A stretch of 64,000 nucleotides of DNA from Pseudomonas sp. MWU15-20650 (GTDB lineage Bacteria > Pseudomonadota > Gammaproteobacteria > Pseudomonadales > Pseudomonadaceae). Where the stretch lies: contig NZ_JALJFG010000025.1 of NCBI RefSeq assembly GCF_023242475.1, positions 27,714 through 91,713 of the forward strand. The letters run 5' to 3'. Both the position numbers and the translations under genes were made by a program. Positions 25,894 through 33,415 of this stretch are shown one piece after another; position 1 is the stretch's first letter, and each line of letters opens with the position of its first letter. The notes under the pieces were generated by a model that saw only the letters and a program-made list of their open reading frames with translations, did not search any database and was not told the origin of the DNA.

Positions 25894-26352
25894 TGTGGGA
25901 GGGGGCTTGTTCCCACATTTGGATCGCGTTTTACCTTCAGGCTACGGGGGGCGGACGTAGGAGAAAAGGCGCAACCCCTCTTGCCAACCCCTTCCTACAG
26001 CCTCTATGGGACAAATCCAAATCCCTGCTGGAACGCAATGCAAATGTGGGAGGGGGCTTGCTCCCGATTGCAGTGGGCCAGTCAACAAATACAGTGACTG
26101 ACACACCGCCATCGGGAGCAAGCCCCCTCCCACATTTGGATCGCGTTTTACCTTCAGGCTACGAGGGGCGGACGTAGGAGAAAAGGCGCAACCCCTCTTG
26201 CCAGCCCCTTCCTACAGCCTCTGCGGGACAAATCCAAATCCCTGCTGGAACGCAATGCAAATGTGGGAGGGGGCTTGCTCCCGATAGCGGTGGATCAGTC
26301 AAAACATCAGTGCCTGACACTCAGCCATCGGGAGCAAGCCCCCTCCCACAGG
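25894..26352. repeat. 217-bp tandem duplication bounded by REPINs
   Basis: Bases 25914-26130 and 26131-26347 are two near-identical direct copies with a 217-bp period. Each copy is a unique-looking spacer of about 120 bp (starting GGATCGCGTTTTACCTTCAGG) followed by a full REPIN. The REPINs are at about 26042-26136 and 26259-26352: inverted TGTGGGAGGGGGCTTGCTCCCGAT arms around a variable centre. A single REP (25894-25918) precedes the first spacer. The two REPIN centres differ much more than the spacers. The 506-bp gap between trxC and the ParA gene holds nothing else I can support. Confidence 0.9.
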
Positions 26353-26372
26353 GTTTTGCGTAGCCTTTTTGA

Positions 26373-27143
26373 TCACGCGGTTTCCAACAGGTTGTGCAAC
26401 TCCACAAACTGCAACGTCAACTTATGCCGTGGGTCCAGGTGGATCAGTGGCTTGCTCTCCTGGTGCGACTCGCGCATGCGCACGGAGCTGGCCAGGTACA
26501 CCGGCAGCACCGGCAAGCCTTCGGCAATCAACTCATCCAGCATCTGCTGTGGCAGGCTCGCGCGAGCCTGGAACTGGTTGACCACAATGCCCTCCACTTC
26601 CAGCCCTTCATTGTGGTCTTCCTTCAATTCTTCGATTTCACGCAGCAGCCCATACAGCGCCTGGCGGGAAAAGCTGTCGCAGTCAAAGGGAATAAGCACG
26701 CGATCGGCGGCAATCAACGCCGAAACCGCATAAAAATTCAGCGCGGGCGGCGTATCCAGGTAGATCCGATCGTAATCCTCGCTCAACTCATCCAGCAGCT
26801 TTCGCAGCTTGTTGATCTTGTGCTTGGCCTCAAGCTTGGGCTGCAGGTCCGCCAACTCGGCAGTCGCGGTGATGACATGCAGGTTGTCGAAGGGCGTTTC
26901 GTAGATATCGACTTTGTTCTTCTTGGAAAACGGCCCGGAGGACAGGGTTTGCTTGAAGAAGTCCGCAATCCCCATGGGGATATCGTCGCCGGTCAACCCG
27001 GTCAGGTATTGGGTTGAGTTGGCCTGTGCATCGAGGTCCACCAACAGGGTTCGATAGCCTTCGCTGGCGCTGACTGCCGCCAGGTTGCAGGCAATGCTGG
27101 ATTTGCCAACACCGCCTTTTTGATTGAACACCACGCGCCGCAT
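26373..27143 (-). CDS. orphan ParA/MinD-family ATPase
   Basis: Cytosolic P-loop ATPase of 256 aa with the deviant Walker A motif KGGVGKSS (K9 to S16), Walker A' LLVDLDAQANST and the switch motif YLDTPPALN. These features define ParA-type proteins that dimerise on ATP and bind DNA or membranes to position cargo. No parB-like gene or parS-like repeat is nearby, and the protein lacks an N-terminal HTH, so its cargo is unknown. From memory a homologue (PA5028) lies in the equivalent region of P. aeruginosa. ATG at 27143 (MRRVVFNQKGGVGK) is preferred, because the longer start adds 15 residues before the first strand. It is divergent from the APE cluster. Confidence 0.88.
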   Translation of the reverse strand: MRRVVFNQKGGVGKSSIACNLAAVSASEGYRTLLVDLDAQANSTQYLTGLTGDDIPMGIADFFKQTLSSGPFSKKNKVDIYETPFDNLHVITATAELADLQPKLEAKHKINKLRKLLDELSEDYDRIYLDTPPALNFYAVSALIAADRVLIPFDCDSFSRQALYGLLREIEELKEDHNEGLEVEGIVVNQFQARASLPQQMLDELIAEGLPVLPVYLASSVRMRESHQESKPLIHLDPRHKLTLQFVELHNLLETA

Positions 27144-27470
27144 GGAAAAACCTCCGTGTATCAATGAATGTCCGAGTGTAGAGGGCAAAAGCGCCTGTTA
27201 GCTACCTCGTTCATCGATACACAGCCGCATCAGAGACAGGTCACGTACAAGTGAATAGGAAAGGGCCGACAATCCAACCCGGCCCTCGGTAAAGGACAAT
27301 CTGAAAATCTTTCCAATCAATTTGTAATCAGCTGTGAACAATTTTTTACCAAAGTTTGCTAGAACCCCACGGCACCGGGATAATGCGCGCCACTCGGCTA
27401 TTGCTCCCTGTCCCGGTATTCGGGGCCAACGGCCGCACATGGAAGCCCGCAGGGGCGGGATAACGTCTCA
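27144..27470 (+). promoter_or_regulatory. putative promoter and leader of the aryl polyene operon
   Basis: A gap of 327 bp between the divergent ParA gene and the first APE gene. A weak extended -10 candidate, TGC-TAGAAC, is at 27357-27365, with no good -35. An imperfect hairpin GGGCCG...CGGCCC lies at about 27263-27285, and CCGGGA...TCCCGG pairs across 27375-27416. The stretch 27301-27360 is noticeably AT-rich. No regulator gene, ops/JUMPstart motif or riboswitch was recognised. Confidence 0.35.
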
Positions 27471-28190
27471 GTGATCAACTTCAACATCGCCCAATGGCGC
27501 GCCTGGGCTCCCGGCCTGGAGAGTGCGGACGACTGGCACGCCTGGTGCCAGGCGCCGGTGTTGCTGCCCGCTAGCGATGCGGGTCCCGATGTATCGTTCC
27601 TGCCGGCCATGCAGCGCCGTCGCCTCAGCCGCCTGGCGCGCATGGCCTTCAGTGTGGGCTGGCCGCTGGCAGAGGGCCTCACGGACCTGCCGCTGGTGTT
27701 TATCTCCCGACATGGCGAAACCCCACGCACCCTCGACATCCTCAGCGACCTGGCCAACGACCAGCCGCTGTCGCCGACCCAGTTCAGCCTGTCGGTGCAC
27801 AACGCGGTGATTGGCCTGTGGTCGATCCTGCGCAATGAAACCAGCGAAATGACGGCCCTCGCCGCTGCCGGGGATGGCCTGGAACATGGCCTGCTCGAAG
27901 CCGCTGCGCTGCTCAATGAAGGCGCGCCGGCCGTGTTGCTGGTGATTACCGAAGAGCAACCGCCAGCGGCCTATACTCACTGGATCGCTGATGTGCCGTT
28001 CCCTTACGCCCTCGGCCTCTTGCTGACGCCGGGCGACGAGTGGCAACTGGAACTCTCCACCGGCACTGTCCAACCCACTCAAACTCAGTGGCCTCACGCC
28101 CTGAACCTGCTACGCACCCTGCTCACTGAGCAGGGTGCCTGCCAACATGCCTGGAAGAACCGAGTATGGAACTGGCAACGCAAGCCCTGA
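27471..28190 (+). CDS. apeC: truncated ketosynthase-like chain length factor ApeC
   Basis: Protein of 239 aa with only the N-terminal half of a ketosynthase fold (PF13723-type). Sequence such as FLPAMQRRRLSRLARMAF and PTQFSLSVHNAVIGLWSI is typical of this family. The position of the catalytic cysteine is occupied by a non-cysteine stretch (TALAAAGDG), so it cannot condense by itself. In APE systems the short chain length factor ApeC pairs with ketosynthase ApeO. Here apeO is 13 kb downstream in the same cluster. GTG start at 27471 with AGGGGCGGGA upstream. The 3' end overlaps the next gene by 25 bp. Confidence 0.85.
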   Translation: MINFNIAQWRAWAPGLESADDWHAWCQAPVLLPASDAGPDVSFLPAMQRRRLSRLARMAFSVGWPLAEGLTDLPLVFISRHGETPRTLDILSDLANDQPLSPTQFSLSVHNAVIGLWSILRNETSEMTALAAAGDGLEHGLLEAAALLNEGAPAVLLVITEEQPPAAYTHWIADVPFPYALGLLLTPGDEWQLELSTGTVQPTQTQWPHALNLLRTLLTEQGACQHAWKNRVWNWQRKP

Positions 28191-28978
28191 ACGACAAACC
28201 ACGGGACGCCTACTACTGGCGTCTGTTCGCCACCGCCGCCAGCTTCTTTCTGTTCGGCGTCGGCGGCTTGTGCCTGCGTTTGCTGGTGTTTCCGCTGCTC
28301 AGTTGCTGGCCAGGGAGCGCGCAAACACACCAGCGTCGCGCCCGCCACACCATCAGCAAGCTGTTCTGGCTGTTTATCCGCCTGATGCAGCGCGCAGGGG
28401 TACTCACTTACAGCGTTGAAGGCGCGGAACAGCTCGGCCGCCCGGGTCAGATGATCATCGCCAACCATCCGTCGCTGATCGACGTGGTGTTTCTGATCGG
28501 CCTGGTGCGCCAGGCCAACTGCGTAGTCAAGCAGAGCCTGTGGCAGAACACCTTCACCCGCGGCCCCGTGCGTAAAGCCGGCTATATCAGCAACGACGGC
28601 AGCGCCGAAATGCTCGATGCCGCAGCCGATGCCCTGCGCGCAGGCCAGCCCCTGATCATCTTCCCCGAGGGCACCCGCACCGCCCCCGGCGCAGCGCCTG
28701 CCTTTCATCGCGGCGCCGCCGCCATTGCACTGCGCGGTGCGACAATCATCACCCCCGTGGTGATCAAGGTCAGCCCCACCACGCTGACCAAGGCCGAACC
28801 CTGGTATCGCATCCCCAAATGCCGCGTGCACTTCAGTTTGCGCGTGGGTGCCGATATAGAACCACAGGCGTTTAGCGCACTCGGGCCTGCGCCCCAGGCT
28901 TCACGCAAGCTCAACGATTACCTGCATCACTATTTTATTAAGGAGCTCGCCGAAGATGAGCGACCAACACCGCCTTGA
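28166..28978 (+). CDS. lysophospholipid acyltransferase (PlsC-like) of the APE cluster
   Basis: Membrane-associated acyltransferase of 270 aa. A hydrophobic segment near 22-45 is followed by motif I NHPSLID (H101, D106) and motif III FPEGTRT (about 166-172), the signature of PlsC-type enzymes that move acyl groups onto lysophospholipid or glycerol-phosphate acceptors. In APE clusters it is proposed to help attach the polyene to its lipid anchor; the acceptor is not readable from sequence. It probably corresponds to ApeD. It overlaps apeC by 25 bp and the following ACP gene by 23 bp. Confidence 0.85.
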   Translation: MELATQALNDKPRDAYYWRLFATAASFFLFGVGGLCLRLLVFPLLSCWPGSAQTHQRRARHTISKLFWLFIRLMQRAGVLTYSVEGAEQLGRPGQMIIANHPSLIDVVFLIGLVRQANCVVKQSLWQNTFTRGPVRKAGYISNDGSAEMLDAAADALRAGQPLIIFPEGTRTAPGAAPAFHRGAAAIALRGATIITPVVIKVSPTTLTKAEPWYRIPKCRVHFSLRVGADIEPQAFSALGPAPQASRKLNDYLHHYFIKELAEDERPTPP

Positions 28979-29225
28979 GCACGACATAAAGACGCTGATC
29001 ATCGAGGCCCTGGGCCTGGAAGACATCAGCGTCGACGACATCGGCAGCGATCAGACCCTGTTTGGCGAAGGCCTGGGCCTGGATTCGGTGGACGCCCTGG
29101 AGTTGGGCCTGGCGATCCAGAAAAAGTACGGCATCAAGATCGACGCCGACGCCAAGGACACCCGCAATCACTTCACCAACGTGGCCAGCCTTGCGGCGTT
29201 CGTCACGGCCAGACAGGCAGCTTGA
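28956..29225 (+). CDS. apeE: acyl carrier protein ApeE
   Basis: Acyl carrier protein of 89 aa with the 4'-phosphopantetheine attachment site GLDSVDALEL (S44). It has the usual four-helix acidic ACP pattern (MSDQHRLEHDIKTLIIEALGL and a C-terminal VASLAAFVTARQ). It is the first of two adjacent ACPs. In characterised APE systems the ACPs carry the aryl starter and the growing polyene between ligase, ketosynthases, reductase and dehydratases. ATG at 28956 overlaps the acyltransferase gene by 23 bp; the next ACP starts 10 bp after its stop. Confidence 0.9.
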   Translation: MSDQHRLEHDIKTLIIEALGLEDISVDDIGSDQTLFGEGLGLDSVDALELGLAIQKKYGIKIDADAKDTRNHFTNVASLAAFVTARQAA

Positions 29226-29234
29226 GACCGGACC

Positions 29235-29489
29235 ATGCAAACTCGTGACGATATTTTCAACACCCTGCGCGATGCCTTGGTGGAACTGTTTGAACTGCCC
29301 CCCGAACGTGTCACCCTGGATGCCAACCTGTATCAGGACCTGGAAATCGACAGCATTGACGCCGTGGACCTGATCGACCACATCAAACGCAAGACCGGCA
29401 AGAAGATCGCCGCCGATGAGTTCAAGGCGGTACGCACCGTCAATGACGTGGTTGAGGCGGTGTACCGTCTGGTCCAACCGGCCGCATGA
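29235..29489 (+). CDS. apeF: acyl carrier protein ApeF
   Basis: Second acyl carrier protein, 84 aa, with attachment site EIDSIDAVDL (S40) and a more basic third helix (HIKRKTGKKIAADEF) than ApeE. The two ACPs share little sequence outside the serine motif, so they probably serve different partners, such as starter loading versus elongation (inference). Its stop overlaps the start of the next membrane-protein gene by 4 bp (ATGA). Confidence 0.9.
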   Translation: MQTRDDIFNTLRDALVELFELPPERVTLDANLYQDLEIDSIDAVDLIDHIKRKTGKKIAADEFKAVRTVNDVVEAVYRLVQPAA

Positions 29490-30031
29490 GCCGGTTGATC
29501 GGCCTTGGCCTGTTGTTGGCGGGGCTGCTGTACCCCTTTGCGGTGTATTACGGCACCGAACACTTTGCGCCCTGGCAATTCGGACTGCTGCTGGCTAGCC
29601 TGTGGCTGCTGCGCGCGCTCACCGGTGCGCGACGCCCCGGCAGCCGCTGGATGGCCGTGGTCGTGATCGTGTTTTGTTTGGGCCTGGCCTGGTTCGACAA
29701 CCCGTACCTGTTGCGCTGGTACCCGAGCCTGGTCAGTGCGTTCATGCTGGCCCTGTTCGGCCTGAGCCTGAAATTCGGCCCGCCGATGGTCGAGCGCCTG
29801 GCGCGCATGACCGACCCGCAACTGCCGCCGAAGGCAATCGTGTATACCCGCCAGGTCACCGTGGTGTGGAGTGTATTTTTTCTGTGTAATGGCCTGCTCG
29901 CTGCCGCGCTCACCCTATGGGCGCCGCTGCACTGGTGGACGTTGTACAACGGCTTGATCGCCTACGGGCTGATGGGGCTGTTGTTTGCCGTGGAATGGCT
30001 AATACGACAAAGGGTTCGAGGCCGCATATGA
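29486..30031 (+). CDS. COG4648-type membrane protein of the APE cluster
   Basis: Inner-membrane protein of 181 aa with about five or six hydrophobic helices (3-20, 27-44, 53-70, 74-95, 122-145, 149-172) and no catalytic motif I recognise. Small membrane proteins of this kind occur between the ACPs and the acyl ligase in APE clusters (ApeG position) and are of unknown role; anchoring the enzymes to the membrane is one idea (inference). Both ends overlap neighbours by 4 bp (29486-29489 with apeF and 30028-30031 with apeHI), so expression is tightly coupled. Confidence 0.75.
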   Translation: MSRLIGLGLLLAGLLYPFAVYYGTEHFAPWQFGLLLASLWLLRALTGARRPGSRWMAVVVIVFCLGLAWFDNPYLLRWYPSLVSAFMLALFGLSLKFGPPMVERLARMTDPQLPPKAIVYTRQVTVVWSVFFLCNGLLAAALTLWAPLHWWTLYNGLIAYGLMGLLFAVEWLIRQRVRGRI

Positions 30032-31698
30032 ATGGGTTGAATCTTGAGCACTTGCTGCTTGAGCCGCTGGAGCAGCGTTGGGTCACCACCGAACCTGCGA
30101 TGAATCACGCCCAGTTGTGGGGGCACGCCCTGAGCCTGGCGGCGGGCCTGCAAGCGCGGGGTATCCACCACCTTGCCGTGCACCTGGAAGACGCCGGCCT
30201 GCTGGCAATTGCCCTGCTCGGCGCCTGGCGTGCCGGTGTGAGCGTGCTGTTGCCCGCCGACCTGCAACCCCAGACCCGCCAACGCTGGGCCAATGCCGTT
30301 GACGCCTGGCTGGTTGAAGCAACTGATCTTGATGCGCTGTATCAGGCGCCATTGAGCCCCGCCGTGCTTGACCTGGACACCTGCCAACTGAGCCTGTGCA
30401 CCTCCGGCTCCAGCGGCGAACCCAAGCGTATCGACAAGACCCTGCGCCAACTGGCCAATGAGGTCCAGGCCCTGGAAGCCTTGTGGGGCGCAGACCTGAA
30501 AGACGCGTGCATCATCGGCAGCGTCGCTACCCAGCATATCTACGGCTTGCTGTTCCGTGTGCTGTGGCCACTGTGCGCCGGCCGTACGTTTGTACGCCGC
30601 CAGCTGGCCTTTCCGGAAGACCTGCAACGCGCCAGTCGCGAACACCCGCAATTTGCCTGGGTGGCGAGCCCTGCCCTGCTCAAACGTATGGGCGACAACC
30701 TCGATTGGCCGGCGCTGAGCCGAGTGTCGCGGGTATTTTCTTCCGGGGGCGCCCTGCCCGTAGAAGCCGCTGGTAGCCTCTACGACCGCTTGCAGCAGTG
30801 GCCCACGGAAATCCTCGGCAGCTCGGAAACCGGCGGCATTGCCTGGCGCCAAGGCGCGCAGCCATGGCAACCGTTTGCCGATGTGCAACTGAGCCAGGAT
30901 GCCGACGGTGCCCTGCGCATCGCTTCGCCGTATCTGCCCCAGGGGCATATCGAACAAACCGCCGACGCGGCCCGTATCCACGCCGACGGCCGTTTCGAGT
31001 TGCTTGGCCGCCTGGACCGCATCGTCAAGCTGGAAGAAAAACGCATCTCCTTGCCCATGCTCGAACAGGCGCTGATGAGCCACCCTTGGGTCGCTGAAAC
31101 CCGTCTGGGCGTGGTGCAGGAAAACCGTGCGTCACTTGGCGCGCTGGTGGTGTTGAGCGCCGATGGCCTGCATGCCCTGCGTAATGAAGGACGCCGCACC
31201 GTCACTCAAACCCTGCGCCAACACCTGAGCCAGCATTGCGAAGCCCTGGCTTTGCCGCGTCGCTGGCGCTTGTTGAGTCAACTGCCATTGAACAGCCAGG
31301 GCAAGCTGCCCCAAGCCGACATAGAGGCACTGCTGCTGGCACCAAGGCCAAAGGCCGCGCATGTGCTGGAACAAACCGAAGCCAACGGCGAGTGGACCCT
31401 GCAACTGTGCATCCCACCGGACCTGGCCTATTTCAGCGGGCACTTCCCGGCCACGCCCGTATTGCCCGGCGTGGTGCAAGTGGAGTGGGCGTTCAACCTC
31501 GGCCAGCAACTGCTGGATTTGCCGTCGACCTTTGCCGGCATGGAAGTGCTCAAGTTCCAGCAACTGGTGCGCCCGGGCGATTGCGTCGAACTGCACCTGC
31601 GCTTCGACCAGGAGCGCGGCAAGTTGTATTTCACCTACCGCAACGGCGTCGCCGCCTGCTCCAGTGGCCGGATAGTGTTGGAGGCGCCAAGTGCATAA
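30028..31698 (+). CDS. apeHI: fused aryl acid-ACP ligase and hotdog dehydratase (ApeH-ApeI)
   Basis: Two-domain protein of 556 aa. Residues 1-440 form an AMP-binding ligase with P-loop TSGSSGEPKR (from T125), GSSETGGIAWR and the hinge motif GRLDRIVKLEEKRIS. They should activate a (hydroxy)cinnamic-type acid and load it on an ACP. Residues 455-556 form a hotdog-fold dehydratase-like domain with AYFSGHFPATPVLPGVVQVEW (H472 as likely catalytic histidine). In E. coli and Xenorhabdus, from memory, ApeH and ApeI are separate proteins, so this is a natural fusion. ATG at 30028 overlaps the previous stop (ATGA). A 50-bp gap follows, one of the few breaks in the cluster. Confidence 0.87.
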   Translation: MNGLNLEHLLLEPLEQRWVTTEPAMNHAQLWGHALSLAAGLQARGIHHLAVHLEDAGLLAIALLGAWRAGVSVLLPADLQPQTRQRWANAVDAWLVEATDLDALYQAPLSPAVLDLDTCQLSLCTSGSSGEPKRIDKTLRQLANEVQALEALWGADLKDACIIGSVATQHIYGLLFRVLWPLCAGRTFVRRQLAFPEDLQRASREHPQFAWVASPALLKRMGDNLDWPALSRVSRVFSSGGALPVEAAGSLYDRLQQWPTEILGSSETGGIAWRQGAQPWQPFADVQLSQDADGALRIASPYLPQGHIEQTADAARIHADGRFELLGRLDRIVKLEEKRISLPMLEQALMSHPWVAETRLGVVQENRASLGALVVLSADGLHALRNEGRRTVTQTLRQHLSQHCEALALPRRWRLLSQLPLNSQGKLPQADIEALLLAPRPKAAHVLEQTEANGEWTLQLCIPPDLAYFSGHFPATPVLPGVVQVEWAFNLGQQLLDLPSTFAGMEVLKFQQLVRPGDCVELHLRFDQERGKLYFTYRNGVAACSSGRIVLEAPSA

Positions 31699-31748
31699 TT
31701 TTTTGTGCCCGCTCGCCACAGGTTATTTACCCGCCGGTTGGGTGAAGC

Positions 31749-32483
31749 ATGCATAACCCCTGCGCCCTGATTCCGGTCTACAACCATGAAGCCGCCGTGC
31801 CGGCCGTGGTAAGCAGTCTGCTGAACAGCGGCCTGCCGTGCCTGTTGGTGGACGATGGCAGCAGCCCGGCGTGCGCGGCGGTATTGGTGCAACTGGCAAC
31901 CCTCGATCACGTCACCCTGCTGACCCTGCCCAACAACCAAGGCAAAGGCGGCGCGGTCATGGCCGGTTTCCGTGAAGCAGCGCGCCTGGGCTACACCCAC
32001 GCCCTGCAAGTGGACGCCGATGGCCAACACGACCTGCGTGAAGTCGAGTCCTTCCTCGACGCCTCGCGCACTCACCCAAACGCTGTGATCTGCGGTTACC
32101 CCGAATACGATGACAGCGTGCCCAAGGGCCGCCTGTACGCGCGCTACCTGACCCACGTGTGGGTGTGGATCAATACGCTTTCGTTGCAGATCCGCGACTC
32201 GATGTGCGGCTTTCGCGTGTACCCGCTGGCGCCCACGCTGGCACTGATGAACTCGGCGTATATCGGCACACGCATGGATTTCGACTCGGACATCCTGGTG
32301 CGCCTGGCCTGGCGCAACCAGCCCATGCGCTGGCTGCCAACCCAGGTGCACTACCCTGCCGACGGCCTGTCGCACTTCCGCCTGTTTCGCGACAACGTGC
32401 GCATCAGCGCCATGCACACTCGGTTGTTCTTCGGCATGTTGGTCCGTGCACCGATGATTGTGTGGCGACGGTGGCAGGCATGA
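31749..32483 (+). CDS. family 2 glycosyltransferase (DPM1-like)
   Basis: Glycosyltransferase of 244 aa with a GT-A fold. It has N-terminal ALIPVYNHE, DDGSS (D35-D36) for nucleotide binding and DADGQHD (D89, D91) for metal and sugar-nucleotide. It most resembles polyprenol-phosphate sugar transferases. In APE clusters it should add a sugar, or transfer it to or from a carrier, in the lipid head group. In E. coli-type clusters the equivalent protein (ApeJ) is, as I recall, fused to an acyltransferase; here the acyltransferase is a separate downstream gene with a 4-bp overlap. Start ATG at 31749. Confidence 0.85.
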   Translation: MHNPCALIPVYNHEAAVPAVVSSLLNSGLPCLLVDDGSSPACAAVLVQLATLDHVTLLTLPNNQGKGGAVMAGFREAARLGYTHALQVDADGQHDLREVESFLDASRTHPNAVICGYPEYDDSVPKGRLYARYLTHVWVWINTLSLQIRDSMCGFRVYPLAPTLALMNSAYIGTRMDFDSDILVRLAWRNQPMRWLPTQVHYPADGLSHFRLFRDNVRISAMHTRLFFGMLVRAPMIVWRRWQA

Positions 32484-33415
32484 GCGACAGCACCAAGCAC
32501 TGGGCCGACCGCGAGGAACGCGGCAGCTTCTGGCTGATGAAACTCACCGCCATCGCCGCCAAGCTGCTTGGCCGTCGCCTGTTGAGCCCGCTGCTGTACG
32601 GTATCGTGCTGTACTTTTTCCTGTTCGGTCGCACGGCACGCCAGAGCGCGTGGGAATACCAACAGCGCCTGGCAGAGTGGAGCGGGCGCGATGCGTTGCG
32701 GCCCACCCATACAAGCGTGTTCGGGCAGTTCATGGCCTTCGCCGACGCCTTGCTCGACAAACTCGACGTGTGGAACGGCAAGCTGCGCATCGAACAGATC
32801 GAAATCAACGACCCTGCGCAATTGCGCGGGCAGCTGCGCGGCGAGCGTGGGCAGATGCTGGTCGGTGCGCACTTGGGCAACCTCGAAGTGTGCCGTGCGC
32901 TGGCGGAGCTGGGTGAACAAGTCACCATGAACGTGCTGGTGCATACCAAGCATGCCGAGCGTTTCAACCGCCTGCTGGGCGAAGCCGGGGCCACCCATTT
33001 GCGCCTGATCCAGGTCAGCGAACTGGACCCGGCGACCATGTTGCTGCTCAGCCAGCGCCTGGACGACGGCGAGTGGCTGGCGATTGCCGGCGACCGCGTG
33101 CCGCTGCATGGTGGGCGCAAGGTCCGGGTGGACTTTCTCGGCCACGACGCAGCATTCCCTCAAGGCCCTTGGTTGATGGCCGGGCTGCTCAAATGCCCGG
33201 TGAACCTGCTGATGTGCCTCAAGCACCAAGGCCGCTACCGCCTGACGATCGAACCCTTTACTCAACTGATCGAATGGAAGCGCAGCACCCGCGAGCAGGT
33301 CATTGCCCTATGGACCGCGCGCTACGCCGCACGCCTGGGCCAGTTCTGCCTGGAAGCGCCCCTACAATGGTTCAACTTTTACCCTTTCTGGAAGACCGAT
33401 GACGACGCATCTTGA
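32480..33415 (+). CDS. LpxL/HtrB-like acyltransferase
   Basis: Acyltransferase of 311 aa from the lipid A late-acyltransferase family. It has one N-terminal hydrophobic segment (about 34-53, LLSPLLYGIVLYFFLFG) and the HX4E catalytic motif in GAHLGNLE (H131, E136). Further on, GDRVPLHGGRKVRVDFLG and the C-terminal PLQWFNFYPFW are typical. It should transfer an acyl group, possibly the polyene itself, to a lipid or sugar acceptor. The true start is the ATG at 32480 overlapping the glycosyltransferase stop (ATGA); the longer open frame upstream is out-of-frame readthrough of the glycosyltransferase. It overlaps the ammonia lyase by 17 bp. Confidence 0.87.
   Translation: MSDSTKHWADREERGSFWLMKLTAIAAKLLGRRLLSPLLYGIVLYFFLFGRTARQSAWEYQQRLAEWSGRDALRPTHTSVFGQFMAFADALLDKLDVWNGKLRIEQIEINDPAQLRGQLRGERGQMLVGAHLGNLEVCRALAELGEQVTMNVLVHTKHAERFNRLLGEAGATHLRLIQVSELDPATMLLLSQRLDDGEWLAIAGDRVPLHGGRKVRVDFLGHDAAFPQGPWLMAGLLKCPVNLLMCLKHQGRYRLTIEPFTQLIEWKRSTREQVIALWTARYAARLGQFCLEAPLQWFNFYPFWKTDDDAS

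Noticed and set aside
25894..26352. CRISPR-like array
   Set aside because: Repeats are palindromic REPINs and a 217-bp tandem duplication with identical spacers; there is no array periodicity and no cas gene.
26263..26733. Open frame of 156 codons crossing the REPIN and the 3' half of the ParA gene
   Set aside because: It begins in repeat sequence and continues antisense to the well-supported ParA gene.
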